Assembly: GCF_049985285.1 (NCBI RefSeq)
Contig: NZ_JBNIEU010000003.1
Location: forward strand, 324,079 to 388,078
DNA from: Aestuariirhabdus sp049985285
GTDB taxonomy: Bacteria; Pseudomonadota; Gammaproteobacteria; Pseudomonadales; Aestuariirhabdaceae
Length of the DNA stretch: 64,000 nt
Direction: 5' to 3'
How positions within the stretch are numbered: position 1 is the first letter of the stretch; each line of letters starts with the position of its first letter. A program made the position numbers and the translations under genes. Below are positions 1 to 6,814 of the stretch, piece after piece. Below the pieces are notes generated by a model that saw only the letters and a list, made by a program, of their open reading frames with translations, was not told where the DNA came from and made no database searches.

Positions 1-1717
1 CTGCGATTGGCTCGCGTGCCAGCTCGCTGTCGGGTTTGGCCTTGGCGGGAGCTGCGTGCTCGGCCTGCTGCTCTCTGGACGCTTCAATCATAGCCTCTAC
101 CTTATCGTTTTCTACCCGTGATAACAGCGGCTTGAACTTGTTGATGCTGTGGCCCGCTTGCAGTAGATGCCCGGCATCACTCCAGCTCAGGGGGGCAACA
201 TTGAGGAAGGCTTCGGCGTTTTGCACCAGCGCGGGCAGTACCGGCTTGAGGTAGATCATCAGCAGGCGGAACAGGTTGATACCGACCGAGCAGATCTCCG
301 TAACCTCCTGCTGGGTGCCTTCCTGCTTGGCCAGGGCCCATGGCTCCTTCTCTGCGATATAGGCGTTGGCCTTATCGGCCAGGGCCATGATTTCGCGAAT
401 GGCGCGGGCATACTCGCGCTGCTCGTAATGGTCGGCAATACGGTCGGAGGCCCCGATAAATTCACCGCTCAGTTCGGCTTCGGCGTCGCTGCTGGCGAGC
501 TGGCCTCCCGCCTTTTTTATGAAACCAGCGCAACGGCTAGCGATATTGACCACCTTTCCGACCAGGTCCGAGTTGACCTTTTGTGAAAAATCTTCAAGGT
601 TGAGGTCGAGGTCGTCGATGCGACTATTCAATTTGCTGGCGAAGTAGTAACGCAGGTATTCCGGATTCAGGTGATCGAGATAGGTTCGCGCAGTAATAAA
701 GGTGCCGCGGGATTTGGACATCTTCTCGTTGTTCACGGTAAGGAATCCGTGGGCGCATACCCGGGTTGGGGTGCGATACCCGGCTCCCTGGAGCATGGCG
801 GGCCAGAACAGGCAGTGAAAGTTGACGATATCCTTACCGATAAAGTGGTAGACCTCGGCCTCACTGCCGGCTTTCCAGTAGTCGTCGAAGTTAAGGTCGT
901 CCCGGCGCTCGCACAGGTTTTTGAAACTCGCCATGTAGCCGATCGGCGCGTCCAGCCACACGTAAAAGTATTTTCCGGGTTCAGCGGGAATTTCGAAGCC
1001 GAAGTAGGGGGCATCGCGGGAGATATCCCAGTCCTGAAGTTCGCCGTCAACCCATTCGGCGAGCTTGTTGGCGATCTCATCCTGCAGGGTCCCGCTGCGG
1101 GTCCACTGCTGCAAAAACTGCTGGAAATCGGTGAGCTTGAAGAAAAAATGCTCGGAGTCCTTCTCGATCGGTGCGGATCCCGATAGTGCGGAAACCGCAT
1201 TTTTTAACTCGGTAGGGGAGTAGGTAGCGCCGCAGGCTTCGCAGTTGTCACCGTATTGGCCGCTGGCATTGCAGCGTGGGCAGTCGCCCTTGATGTAGCG
1301 GTCTGCGAGGAACATCTGTTTTTCCGGGTCGAAGGCCTGGCGAATGGTGCGGCGCGCGATATGCCCTTTTTCTCGTAACGCGAGATAGATCGATTCGGAC
1401 AGTTCGCGGTTTTCGTCGGAATGGGTTGAGTAGTAGTTGTCGAACTCCACCAGAAACTCGCCAAAATCGCGTTTGCGCTCGGTATTGATCAGGGCCACCG
1501 ACGCTTCCGGGGTGATTCCCATCTTTTCCGCGTGCAAACTAATGGCGGTGCCGTGGGCGTCATCGGCGCAGACGTAGGTGCAGTGATGGCCTCTTTGTTT
1601 CTGGAAGCGAACCCAAATGTCGGTCTGGATATATTCGACAAGGTGTCCCATATGCAGGGGGCCGTTGGCGTAGGGTAGGGCGCTGGTAACAAGGATGTTG
1701 CGGGATTTTTGCGTCAT
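1..1717 (-). CDS. metG: methionyl-tRNA synthetase (partial, C-terminus outside window)
   Basis: Charges tRNA-Met with methionine in the cytosol. The minus strand is open from the ATG at 1717 to the window edge, giving 572 codons of a protein usually near 675 residues, so the end of the anticodon-binding region and any C-terminal tRNA-binding domain are missing. Visible class I signatures are HMGH at residues 22-25 (HIGH motif) and KMSKS at 332-336. Between them lies a zinc-knuckle insert with two C-x2-C pairs (CPRC and CEAC), as in the E. coli-type enzyme. The neighbouring mrp on the other strand is a common gammaproteobacterial arrangement. Confidence 0.97.
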   Translation of the reverse strand, partial: MTQKSRNILVTSALPYANGPLHMGHLVEYIQTDIWVRFQKQRGHHCTYVCADDAHGTAISLHAEKMGITPEASVALINTERKRDFGEFLVEFDNYYSTHSDENRELSESIYLALREKGHIARRTIRQAFDPEKQMFLADRYIKGDCPRCNASGQYGDNCEACGATYSPTELKNAVSALSGSAPIEKDSEHFFFKLTDFQQFLQQWTRSGTLQDEIANKLAEWVDGELQDWDISRDAPYFGFEIPAEPGKYFYVWLDAPIGYMASFKNLCERRDDLNFDDYWKAGSEAEVYHFIGKDIVNFHCLFWPAMLQGAGYRTPTRVCAHGFLTVNNEKMSKSRGTFITARTYLDHLNPEYLRYYFASKLNSRIDDLDLNLEDFSQKVNSDLVGKVVNIASRCAGFIKKAGGQLASSDAEAELSGEFIGASDRIADHYEQREYARAIREIMALADKANAYIAEKEPWALAKQEGTQQEVTEICSVGINLFRLLMIYLKPVLPALVQNAEAFLNVAPLSWSDAGHLLQAGHSINKFKPLLSRVENDKVEAMIEASREQQAEHAAPAKAKPDSELAREPIA

Positions 1718-2074
1718 AGGGGCCATCGACAAGTGTCAGGGGAGGGTGAACGTTTTTTAAAGGTGTAACAAAGGAGCGCGATTATAGCCCCTTTTATTGG
1801 GTGAATCATCTGCTGTCATTGATCGGCTTATGGGAAGCCGTCCCGCAGCGCGGGGCCTGTGGCCTGCCCGAGGAGGGGAGGGGCGAAGATATTTATCGTT
1901 CGCCGCCGATAATTAACAAAAAACTATTGGCTGATCACCGCTCCAAAGCCTTAGAATGTTCGATTGTATAGTCGATGTTGTGGTTGCTGAAGGGCGGCCC
2001 GGCCTCGGTTTAAGTTGTTCGGATACTGTTCAGGAGTCAGGTTTGGGGTGGGTTGCCATGGGGGGGAAGCCGTG
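1718..2074. other. divergent intergenic region between metG and the DnaT-like gene
   Basis: This 357-base gap separates divergent genes. It carries the putative metG promoter. For the plus-strand genes I see only weak promoter-like elements near 1927-1972 (TTGGCT, TAGAAT, TATAGT) with poor spacing. The DnaT-like ORF stays open upstream to an ATG at 2015, so that 60-base stretch could be coding if the earlier start were used. No hairpin terminator, tRNA or repeat was recognised. Confidence 0.4.
1781..1809 (-). promoter_or_regulatory. putative sigma-70 promoter of metG
   Basis: On the minus strand a perfect TATAAT lies at 1786-1781, with ATGATT 17 bases upstream (1809-1804) as a weak -35. A CGCGC discriminator follows. 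The predicted start would lie about 55 bases before the metG ATG. Inference from sequence only. Confidence 0.5.
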
Positions 2075-2512
2075 ATGAATAACGATGATCACAAGGCTTA
2101 TCATCGAATGCTGAATGCCGGGGGATCCATGTGGGAACTCGATGCACCGTCCGAACCTGTGCACCCGGTTTTCGCCCGTGCAGCGCAGGCGGTACCAAAC
2201 GCCGAGACGTTGACGACCGGTTCGGGAGCCCGTACAGAGCCCCTTCCGCAAGACTTTCTGCCCGAAGGGGTTTATATCGAATGGCTACAGCAGCATTATG
2301 GTATACCTCCTGCGTTTACCCTGGAGCAACTGCCCGACTTTAAGTTGTATTGGTTGGAAACCGGCGAAGCGCGTAAGGCGTGGCAAAACAAGTTCAAAAA
2401 CCATGTGATCTATCAGTGGAAGCGGAAGCAGAGTGAAAGAGAGCAAAACCCTCATCGGACAACAGCTGAAAAGCTTACAGACACAAGCTGGTCAGACTCC
2501 CTCGACATCTGA
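2075..2512 (+). CDS. DnaT-like domain protein (candidate primosomal / helicase-loading factor)
   Basis: A 145-residue protein. Residues about 66-120 (from YIEWLQQHYG to YQWKRKQ) resemble the C-terminal domain of primosomal protein DnaT, a short helical module with the pattern FxxYWxxxGxxxxxWxxKF that occurs in DnaT and phage replication proteins and contacts ssDNA or helicase loaders. The N-terminal 60 residues look disordered. I chose the ATG at 2075 because GGGGGGAAG precedes it; an in-frame ATG at 2015 would add 20 unlikely residues. Its end overlaps the next gene, which resembles lambda P. As I recall, domesticated lambda O/P-derived genes (dopC, dopE) have been proposed as helicase matchmakers; this pair may be such a module, but I cannot verify that here. 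Confidence 0.65.
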   Translation: MNNDDHKAYHRMLNAGGSMWELDAPSEPVHPVFARAAQAVPNAETLTTGSGARTEPLPQDFLPEGVYIEWLQQHYGIPPAFTLEQLPDFKLYWLETGEARKAWQNKFKNHVIYQWKRKQSEREQNPHRTTAEKLTDTSWSDSLDI

Positions 2513-3191
2513 TGGAGCCGCAGGCGCAACGGATCTCGAACGCAAACTGACTCCGCAGCAGAAGCAGGAGCTTTCGCAGGCGGTCAATGTCCTGTTTACC
2601 CTGCTTGAAGATGCCTTCCCAACCAAGTTTAAGCACGCATTTCGCAGCGCTGAAGATCGTCAGCGCGCACAGCGGGTATGGATGTCATCGCTCAAGGTGT
2701 TCCCCCCGCAGCTGATTGTGGAGGTCGCCCGCGAGGCGATCAAAACCAGTAAGTATTTCCCTGACCTGGGCGAGATCTATCGCCTGTGCCGTGCCGCCTA
2801 TACCCGACATGGGCTGAAGGAGCCGCTGCAGGCTTACTACGAAGCCTGTAATGCCCCGCAACAATCCTTGAGCCATTCATGGAGCCACATAGCGGTCTAT
2901 CTCGCTGCCCGTGACACCGGTTGGCCAACCCTGCGTGGCGAGGAGCAGCGCACAGCGTTCCCCCTTTACGAACAAAATTATGAGCTGTGGTGCAATCGTG
3001 TACTGGAAGGCGAGGATCTGCAGGCAATGGTTGCCGGCGCACTCGAAAATCCTCGTCACGCGGCATTGGCGGCTGAAGTGGAGAATGCAGCCAGCGAGCG
3101 ACTCCAGCAAAAAATGCAGCAGCAGGGGATCGATCCCACCGCTGGCCGACAAGCCTTTATCGATATGAAGAAAAAAATGGAGCGCTCCTAG
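2433..3191 (+). CDS. lambda P-like replication protein (putative DnaB helicase loader)
   Basis: A 252-residue protein starting at GTG 2433, behind GGAAG, 80 bases inside the upstream gene in another frame. Residues about 47-120 (LFTLLEDAFP, then W-x-S-L-K-V-F-P, then FPDLGEIYRLC) match the pattern of phage lambda replication protein P, which carries the replicative helicase to the origin: a compact F/W-rich helical region ending in a [LP]-x2-G-x-[FI]-x3-C motif. The C-terminal half (121-252) is alpha-helical and charged, without a recognised domain; no Walker motif, so this is not a DnaC-type ATPase. Translational coupling to the DnaT-like gene suggests joint function. Family assignment is by eye and function is inference. 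Confidence 0.6.
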   Translation: MKESKTLIGQQLKSLQTQAGQTPSTSDGAAGATDLERKLTPQQKQELSQAVNVLFTLLEDAFPTKFKHAFRSAEDRQRAQRVWMSSLKVFPPQLIVEVAREAIKTSKYFPDLGEIYRLCRAAYTRHGLKEPLQAYYEACNAPQQSLSHSWSHIAVYLAARDTGWPTLRGEEQRTAFPLYEQNYELWCNRVLEGEDLQAMVAGALENPRHAALAAEVENAASERLQQKMQQQGIDPTAGRQAFIDMKKKMERS

Positions 3192-3240
3192 AGAGTGTCT
3201 TTGCCTGCCCGGATACTAACCCTGACTATGGAGTGACGTT

Positions 3241-4335
3241 ATGCCCGAACTGAGTCGACCGCTTGTAGAGCAAGCCATCCGCAACTATCAGGACCCCTAC
3301 CTGAAGGGCGATCTTATTGATGCCGGAGCGGTAGAGTCGATTGCAATTGAGGGGGGTGAAGTTAAGGTTTCAATCTGCCTCTCTTACCCTGCCGGTGGTC
3401 TATGCAATGGGATTGGGCAACTGGTTTCCAGCGCTATCAGTAACCTTGATGGGGTTACCGATGCTCAGGTCCAGGTGCGTTTTGAGATCCCTTCGCACCC
3501 CGGTCAACATAACCTAGAGGCCCTCTCGCGGGTTAAAAACGTGGTTGCGGTCGCATCGGGCAAGGGGGGGGTTGGCAAGTCGACCACCGCGGTCAATCTG
3601 GCGCTGGCGTTGAGTGTCGAAGGTGCCCGGGTCGGCGTGTTGGATGCCGATATCTATGGCCCCAGCCTTGGTTTGATGCTTGGTGTTTCCGAGGGTTCTC
3701 GCCCCCAGGTGCGCGACCAAAAGTGGTTCGTGCCGATTGAAGCCCAGGGTTTGAAACTAATGTCGATGGCATTTCTGACCGACGATCGCACGCCCGTGGT
3801 ATGGCGCGGGCCTATGGCCAGCGGCGCGCTACAGCAGCTGATCACACAAACGGAGTGGGGCGAACTCGATTATCTGGTGGTGGATATGCCCCCGGGTACG
3901 GGTGATATCCAGTTGACCCTTTCCCAGCAGGTGCCGCTTGCCGGAGCGGTGATCGTTACCACGCCACAGGACCTGGCTCTGCTGGATGCGAAAAAAGGTG
4001 TCGAGATGTTCCAGAAGGTGAACGTGCCTGTGTTGGGGATCGTGGAGAATATGGCGGTTCATATATGCAGTCAGTGTGGACATTCCGAGCACCTGTTTGG
4101 CGAAGGAGGGGGGACCCATATTGCGGAGCTGTACAACACCGACCTGCTGGCTTCGATGCCGCTATCGATGAGTATTCGCGAGCAGGTGGATAAGGGGCAG
4201 CCCACGGTGGCGGCAGAGCCCGATGGCCAACTCGCCACGATCTACCGTGAAGTGGCACGGCAGGTCGGTGCGACCCTGTCTATTCGCACCGCGCTGGCGG
4301 TGGCGGCACCTTCGATCTCTATTAGCGAAGACTAG
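3241..4335 (+). CDS. mrp: Mrp/ApbC iron-sulfur cluster carrier ATPase
   Basis: A 364-residue P-loop NTPase that carries and transfers Fe-S clusters in the cytosol. An N-terminal MIP18/DUF59 domain covers about residues 1-90. The deviant Walker A motif GKGGVGKST is at 107-115, followed by a MinD/NBP35-type core. A C-x2-C pair in the segment VHICSQCG is the expected cluster-bridging motif at the dimer interface. ATG 3241 follows GGAG. Length is normal for the family. dcd follows after 9 bases, so the two are probably cotranscribed; the metG/mrp/dcd neighbourhood is conserved in pseudomonad-like genomes. Confidence 0.95.
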   Translation: MPELSRPLVEQAIRNYQDPYLKGDLIDAGAVESIAIEGGEVKVSICLSYPAGGLCNGIGQLVSSAISNLDGVTDAQVQVRFEIPSHPGQHNLEALSRVKNVVAVASGKGGVGKSTTAVNLALALSVEGARVGVLDADIYGPSLGLMLGVSEGSRPQVRDQKWFVPIEAQGLKLMSMAFLTDDRTPVVWRGPMASGALQQLITQTEWGELDYLVVDMPPGTGDIQLTLSQQVPLAGAVIVTTPQDLALLDAKKGVEMFQKVNVPVLGIVENMAVHICSQCGHSEHLFGEGGGTHIAELYNTDLLASMPLSMSIREQVDKGQPTVAAEPDGQLATIYREVARQVGATLSIRTALAVAAPSISISED

Positions 4336-4344
4336 GAGCCAGCG

Positions 4345-4932
4345 ATGCGATACTGCGACAGGGATATCAAGCAACTACTGCAGCAGGAGCGCATCGCAAT
4401 AGATCCAACGCCTCCTGAGGAGGCGATCAGCGGGGTTAGTGTTGACCTGAGGCTAGGTAATAGCTTTCGGGTGTTTAACGATCATGCGGCCCCCTTCGTG
4501 GATCTGAGTGGTCCGCGAGAGGATATTGAGCGGGTTCTCGATTCGATTATGAGTCGGGAGATTTTGCTGGGTGAGGAGGACTCGTTTTTCCTTCATCCTG
4601 GCGAACTTGCGCTGGCGGTGACCCTTGAATCGATCACGCTTCCCGACGATATCGTGGGTTGGCTGGATGGCCGCTCATCACTGGCTCGCCTGGGGTTGAT
4701 GGTTCATGTCACGGCTCATCGGATCGACCCCGGTTGGAGCGGCCAGATCGTGCTGGAGTTTTTCAATGGTGGCAAACTGCCATTGGCACTCAAGCCGGGC
4801 ATGACCATTGGGGCCATTAACTTCGAAGCCCTGAGTGGCCCGGCGGAAAAGCCTTATAATCGCCGTAAGGATGCCAAGTATCACAACCAAAACGGTGCCG
4901 TTGCCAGCCGAATTAATCGCGACGAGGGCTAG
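4345..4932 (+). CDS. dcd: dCTP deaminase
   Basis: Converts dCTP to dUTP and ammonia, supplying dUMP for thymidylate synthesis. The 195-residue length is close to the usual 188-193. The conserved core is visible: DGRSSLARLGL (substrate-binding SSLAR segment), then HRIDPGWSGQIVLEFFN with the catalytic glutamate in the LEFFN stretch. An early SVDLRLGNSFRVF segment matches the family N-terminus. It lies 9 bases after mrp and 8 bases before a membrane-protein gene, suggesting one transcription unit. Confidence 0.96.
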   Translation: MRYCDRDIKQLLQQERIAIDPTPPEEAISGVSVDLRLGNSFRVFNDHAAPFVDLSGPREDIERVLDSIMSREILLGEEDSFFLHPGELALAVTLESITLPDDIVGWLDGRSSLARLGLMVHVTAHRIDPGWSGQIVLEFFNGGKLPLALKPGMTIGAINFEALSGPAEKPYNRRKDAKYHNQNGAVASRINRDEG

Positions 4933-4940
4933 GGGGGCAG

Positions 4941-5390
4941 GTGCTGGACTCCCTGTTGGCGGACCTGCTGCTATTGGCGGGAACTGCATTTCTGGCCGCT
5001 ACTCTGGTGCCTTTCTCTTCTGAGGCTCTGCTGGCAACCCTGCAACACCGGGGAATTGATCCCGCCGCGCTTTGGATAGCTGCAACGCTCGGCAACACCC
5101 TGGGGGCTTGCCTGAATTGGCAGCTGGGCCGCTATCTGCTTCATTTTAGTGACCGGCGCTGGTTCCCTTTTGATACCCAGCAGTTAGAGCGCGCCCAGCT
5201 TAGTTTCAATCGCTGGGGGCTGTGGTCTTTGCTGCTGAGCTGGGTGCCGGTGATAGGTGATCCCATCACCTTTGCCGCTGGCGTTATGCGGGTGCGGTTC
5301 CTGACCTTTGTGTTGATGGTATTACTGGCCAAGGGGCTCCGTTACGGGGCGGTGATTGGCATCACTGCCGGCGTACTGGCTACTTTTTAA
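4941..5390 (+). CDS. YqaA/DedA-type small inner-membrane protein
   Basis: A 149-residue hydrophobic protein starting at GTG 4941 behind a G-rich Shine-Dalgarno. It contains the segment FLAATLVPFSSEALLATL and GNTLGACLNWQLGR, typical of the YqaA branch of SNARE-associated/DedA-like proteins. Four or so membrane segments are visible, including VPVIGDPITFAAGVMRV and a C-terminal hydrophobic stretch ending ITAGVLATF. Molecular function of YqaA is not established; DedA relatives are implicated in lipid-carrier flipping. It lies 8 bases downstream of dcd and is probably the last gene of that unit. Confidence 0.8.
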   Translation: MLDSLLADLLLLAGTAFLAATLVPFSSEALLATLQHRGIDPAALWIAATLGNTLGACLNWQLGRYLLHFSDRRWFPFDTQQLERAQLSFNRWGLWSLLLSWVPVIGDPITFAAGVMRVRFLTFVLMVLLAKGLRYGAVIGITAGVLATF

Positions 5391-5428
5391 GAGCCTCGCG
5401 CTACCTTTTGCGTTCATCCTTTCCTTTG

Positions 5429-5442
5429 TTGATATGCATCAA
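5429..5442. promoter_or_regulatory. FNR/ANR box, distal copy, upstream of the CBS-domain gene
   Basis: TTGATATGCATCAA is an exact match to the FNR/ANR consensus TTGAT-N4-ATCAA. It is one of two boxes with centres 32 bp apart, about three helical turns. Together they form a 16-bp perfect inverted repeat (arms 5429-5444 and 5459-5474). Confidence 0.75.
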
Positions 5443-5460
5443 ACGCTGCACTCGGGGTGT

Positions 5461-5474
5461 TTGATGCATATCAA
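5461..5474. promoter_or_regulatory. FNR/ANR box, proximal copy, upstream of the CBS-domain gene
   Basis: TTGATGCATATCAA matches TTGAT-N4-ATCAA exactly. Its centre (5467.5) lies 100 bases before the ATG at 5567. If it sits at -41.5 as in class II FNR promoters, transcription would start near 5509. I do not see a convincing -10 there, so the start site is a guess. Confidence 0.75.
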
Positions 5475-5566
5475 TGAGAAAAATGCGACTACTGGTCAGA
5501 CTCTGTCGCACAGTGCTCCGCGTAATAACCCGCGCCGGGGCCCGAACGTTGGAATACAGGCACCCA

Positions 5567-6067
5567 ATGAATGACAAAATCGTCAAATTAGCACCGCATT
5601 ATTCTGGCCGTCGCAAGGGCAGCGTACTGGATGATCGTGTCGCCGCAGAGATTATGACCACCCGCGTCATGACCGCTTGCGCCGAATGGCCACTTGAGCA
5701 GCTGGCCGAGTTCTTCAAGGAGCACAAAATTTCAGGGGCACCAGTCATTGACGCCACGGGTCGTTTGGCCGGTGTTGTCTCCTTGACCGACATTGTGCGC
5801 CAACGCATGAGCGATGATTTTTATCGCCCGGAGGAGCGTCTGAGCCCGCAGGGGCAACGCCGGGACGCCGGTGAGAAGTGTGTCAATCAGCTTCAGGTCG
5901 CCGACATCATGACCCCGGATGTTTATGATGTCACCATGAACACCCCCTTGCACAAAGTGGCAGCGATCATGGTCAAAGGTAATATTCATCGTGTGCTGGT
6001 TACCCACGATAAAAAGGTGGTTGGAATTATCTCGTCGCTGGATATGTTGCGGCAAGAGGTGAGTTAG
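5567..6067 (+). CDS. tandem CBS-domain protein, probably anaerobically induced
   Basis: A 166-residue protein made of a CBS pair (Bateman module): CBS1 at about residues 28-80 (IMTTRVMTACAEWPLEQL, then GRLAGVVSLTDIVRQRM) and CBS2 at about 112-166 (ADIMTPDVYDVTMNTPL, then KVVGIISSLDML). Such stand-alone pairs bind adenine nucleotides and can act as energy or redox sensors; the target here is unknown. I chose ATG 5567 because the region upstream, though open to 5474, holds the regulatory boxes. Two perfect FNR/ANR boxes lie upstream and a strong terminator follows, so this is probably a monocistronic oxygen-regulated gene. Confidence 0.85.
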   Translation: MNDKIVKLAPHYSGRRKGSVLDDRVAAEIMTTRVMTACAEWPLEQLAEFFKEHKISGAPVIDATGRLAGVVSLTDIVRQRMSDDFYRPEERLSPQGQRRDAGEKCVNQLQVADIMTPDVYDVTMNTPLHKVAAIMVKGNIHRVLVTHDKKVVGIISSLDMLRQEVS

Positions 6068-6124
6068 GGTTTTGATTCGCAATGAGCGGTTCAATGGCTT
6101 GGCCGCTCGTTTGTGTTTCACGGC

Positions 6125-6156
6125 AAGCCGCAACACCCCGGTGTTGCGGCTTTTTT
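6125..6156 (+). terminator. Rho-independent terminator after the CBS-domain gene
   Basis: An 11-bp perfect stem GCCGCAACACC / GGTGTTGCGGC (6127-6137 and 6140-6150) is followed by six T residues. Confidence 0.9.
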
Positions 6157-6185
6157 ATGTACAGGATGTACGGGCCGTTAGCTGC

Positions 6186-6360
6186 GCTCCTGCGCAATCG
6201 GCGCTTCCCACATCCCTGTCGGTCGTATGCCACGAGAGCCATGGACGGGCCGGTTAGCGCTCCTGCCAAATCGGCACTTCCCACATCCCTGTCGGTCGTA
6301 TGCCACGAGAGCCATGGACGGGCCGATTAGTGCTCCTGCCAAATCGGCACTTCCCACATC
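6186..6360. repeat. 73-bp tandem repeat, about 2.4 copies
   Basis: Copies begin at 6186, 6259 and 6332, each starting GCTCCTG, with an exact 73-base period. Copies 1 and 2 differ at only a few positions near their ends; copy 3 stops matching after 6360, and a further fragment beginning GCTCCTGCCA lies at 6393. The unit contains CCACGAGAGCCATGGACGGG. Short ORFs on both strands repeat with the unit and look spurious. It lies between the CBS-gene terminator and the nrdD promoter. I cannot assign a function; it looks like an intergenic repeat family. Confidence 0.85.
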
Positions 6361-6645
6361 TGTAGGTCGAAGCTTCAGATGGGGCGTTCCGCGCTCCTGC
6401 CAGGGAGGATTTCATGTCTTCCGGCGGGTCTTTGTGGCCTATTGGCGCGATTTTCAGATGGCGTAAAAATCAACCAGTCGGTGTGGATTGAGGTGATCTA
6501 AATGGCATTTGGGGCTGATGTTTGCTGGCGCAACAAAAAAGTCATTCAGCAGCTTTTTGGGCTTGACGAAGAGTTAAACCCTTGCCGCTTCAGGGGTCAC
6601 GTATGAGCGATAGTCAGCTTTCAAAGGCAGCGAAATTCACGGCTT

Positions 6646-6675
6646 TTGCTTTATTGATCTGTGTCAATAAAGCAA
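6646..6675. promoter_or_regulatory. 12-bp perfect inverted repeat upstream of nrdD
   Basis: TTGCTTTATTGA (6646-6657) and TCAATAAAGCAA (6664-6675) form perfect arms around a 6-base loop. No T-run follows, so it is more likely an operator or a bidirectional hairpin than a good terminator. It lies 28 bases before the NrdR-like box. Confidence 0.5.
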
Positions 6676-6702
6676 CCTCTCTTATTCAGTAAATTAGCTG
6701 CA

Positions 6703-6720
6703 ACCACAACATATAGTGGT
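6703..6720. promoter_or_regulatory. NrdR box upstream of nrdD
   Basis: ACCACAACATATAGTGGT is a near-palindrome whose core CACAACATATAGTG matches 13 of 14 positions of my recalled NrdR consensus CACwAtATaTwGTG. NrdR, an ATP-cone repressor, usually binds two boxes about three turns apart. A much weaker half-match (CACTAAATGTG, 6737-6747) lies about 31 bp downstream. The last base is shared with the FNR box at 6720. Confidence 0.65.
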
Positions 6721-6733
6721 TGATATATATCAA
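6720..6733. promoter_or_regulatory. FNR/ANR box upstream of nrdD
   Basis: TTGATATATATCAA is an exact TTGAT-N4-ATCAA match, centred 88 bases before the nrdD ATG. Position and identity fit oxygen-responsive activation of a class III ribonucleotide reductase operon. It abuts the NrdR box, so repressor and activator could interfere with each other. Confidence 0.8.
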
Positions 6734-6814
6734 CAACACTAAATGTGCGATAGTTGATCTGGCCGTTTTGATCAGATTGTCGCCAGATTCCCGACAGAAA
6801 GCAGGTACAGATTA

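Noticed and set aside
6082..6466. overlapping short ORFs on both strands in the tandem repeat
   Set aside because: Their sequences repeat with the 73-bp unit, have no ribosome sites and match no family; they are products of the repeat.
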